Source: UBA946 sp031550725 (GTDB lineage Bacteria > Bacillota > Clostridia > Oscillospirales > Ruminococcaceae). From it: 64,000 bases of DNA. The notes under the pieces were generated by a model that worked only from the letters and a program-made list of their open reading frames with translations, was not told the DNA's origin and ran no database searches. Position 1 is the stretch's first letter. Each line of letters opens with the position of its first letter. The stretch is taken from positions 45,538 to 109,537 of the forward strand of contig JAVBOH010000020.1 of assembly GCA_031550725.1 (NCBI GenBank), written 5' to 3'. This document shows, in pieces, positions 63,773 through 64,000 of this stretch. The position numbers and the translations under genes were made by a program.

Positions 63773-64000
63773 ATGCCTGATGCTAATGAATTGTTTTTGT
63801 GGTCACAAACTTATGCAACATTGTTTTCATTATCAAATAAACTCCAAATTAAAGGCGATCAGTATATCCAAAGTTTAACATCCAGACAGCTAATGACTAT
63901 GATTGCTATTGTGCATTTACCAAAAGACCAGACATCACTAAACAATATTGCTCGCAAAATGGGGACTTCAAAGCAGAATGTTAAGCAGTTAATTACTGCG
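63773..64000 (+). CDS. MarR-family transcriptional regulator, partial
   Basis: The first 76 codons of a gene running out of the window. SLTSRQLMTMIAIVHLPKDQ and NNIARKMGTSKQNVKQLITA form the MarR winged helix-turn-helix. AAAGGAG precedes the start. It is probably the autorepressor of the operator described just upstream; the genes it controls lie beyond the window. Confidence 0.85.
   Translation, partial: MPDANELFLWSQTYATLFSLSNKLQIKGDQYIQSLTSRQLMTMIAIVHLPKDQTSLNNIARKMGTSKQNVKQLITA

Overview
The window looks like a chromosomal segment of a low-GC, Gram-positive, plant-fibre-degrading gut or rumen Clostridium relative, most like Ruminococcus (Oscillospiraceae). The pointers are an AT-rich composition, consensus sigma-A promoters with 17-nt spacers, strong AGGAGG-type ribosome binding sites, a GH5 cellulase lipoprotein, a GH94 cellobiose phosphorylase, cellulose-binding-like modules, Rex, and an HrcA/CIRCE operator. 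The genus is inferred from gene content, not from a marker gene.

Layout. 1-7.0 kb: a group II intron scrap, a large secreted subtilase with cellulose-binding-like and leucine-rich repeats, and a tandem duplication of lipoprotein genes. 7.0-10.8 kb: an unusual run of short transcription units without normal genes. Each has a consensus promoter and a terminator-like hairpin, and several contain ultra-short reading frames. An intact ISAs1-family insertion sequence with a 10-bp target duplication sits among them. 10.8-20.6 kb: an integrative mobilizable element with regulator, Xis, Int, relaxosome protein, oriT, MobV relaxase and cargo (PadR/hydrolase, GNAT-ASCH-DUF4268). Its ends carry copies of GAGTGGGAATAA, which matches the coding end (Glu-Trp-Glu-stop) of guaA, a known integration hotspot. 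20.6-23.2 kb: a second att-bounded cassette with no integrase, carrying a PARIS-like anti-phage pair (AriA ATPase and AriB TOPRIM/DUF4435).

23.9-28.9 kb: a metabolic operon of two DJ-1/PfpI proteins, an AGE-family epimerase-like enzyme, a ThDP-dependent decarboxylase-like enzyme and a small acidic protein. 28.9-32 kb: gene remnants (papain-like hydrolase, histidine kinase, transposase, Rhs), a DUF1292 gene and, most striking, a promoter-to-terminator segment of about 1.45 kb with no ordinary ORF. It holds an alternating array of mini-cistrons of 2-24 codons, many of them SD-ATG-one codon-stop, built around a repeated GGAGTGAGTCCNATGGC box.

32-46 kb: GH5 cellulase, MATE transporter, then a cluster of a 23-residue Cys-ending peptide, two ABC exporters with zinc ribbons, GNAT, DUF1854 and KptA. 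A solute-binding lipoprotein, an EamA transporter and a GH26-like hydrolase follow. 47-64 kb is ordinary core: rex, metA, a coaD/rsmD block, a chemoreceptor, CIRCE-controlled htpG, valS with a Val/Ile-rich upstream peptide, a Ca2+/cation antiporter, a transglutaminase-like secreted protein, cellobiose phosphorylase, and the start of a MarR regulator.

The best candidates for undescribed biology are the mini-ORF array RNA (30.0-31.5 kb) and the related small RNAs at 7.5-9.6 kb, which share its GAG(T/C)CC-N-ATG box. No tRNA, rRNA or CRISPR array was seen.
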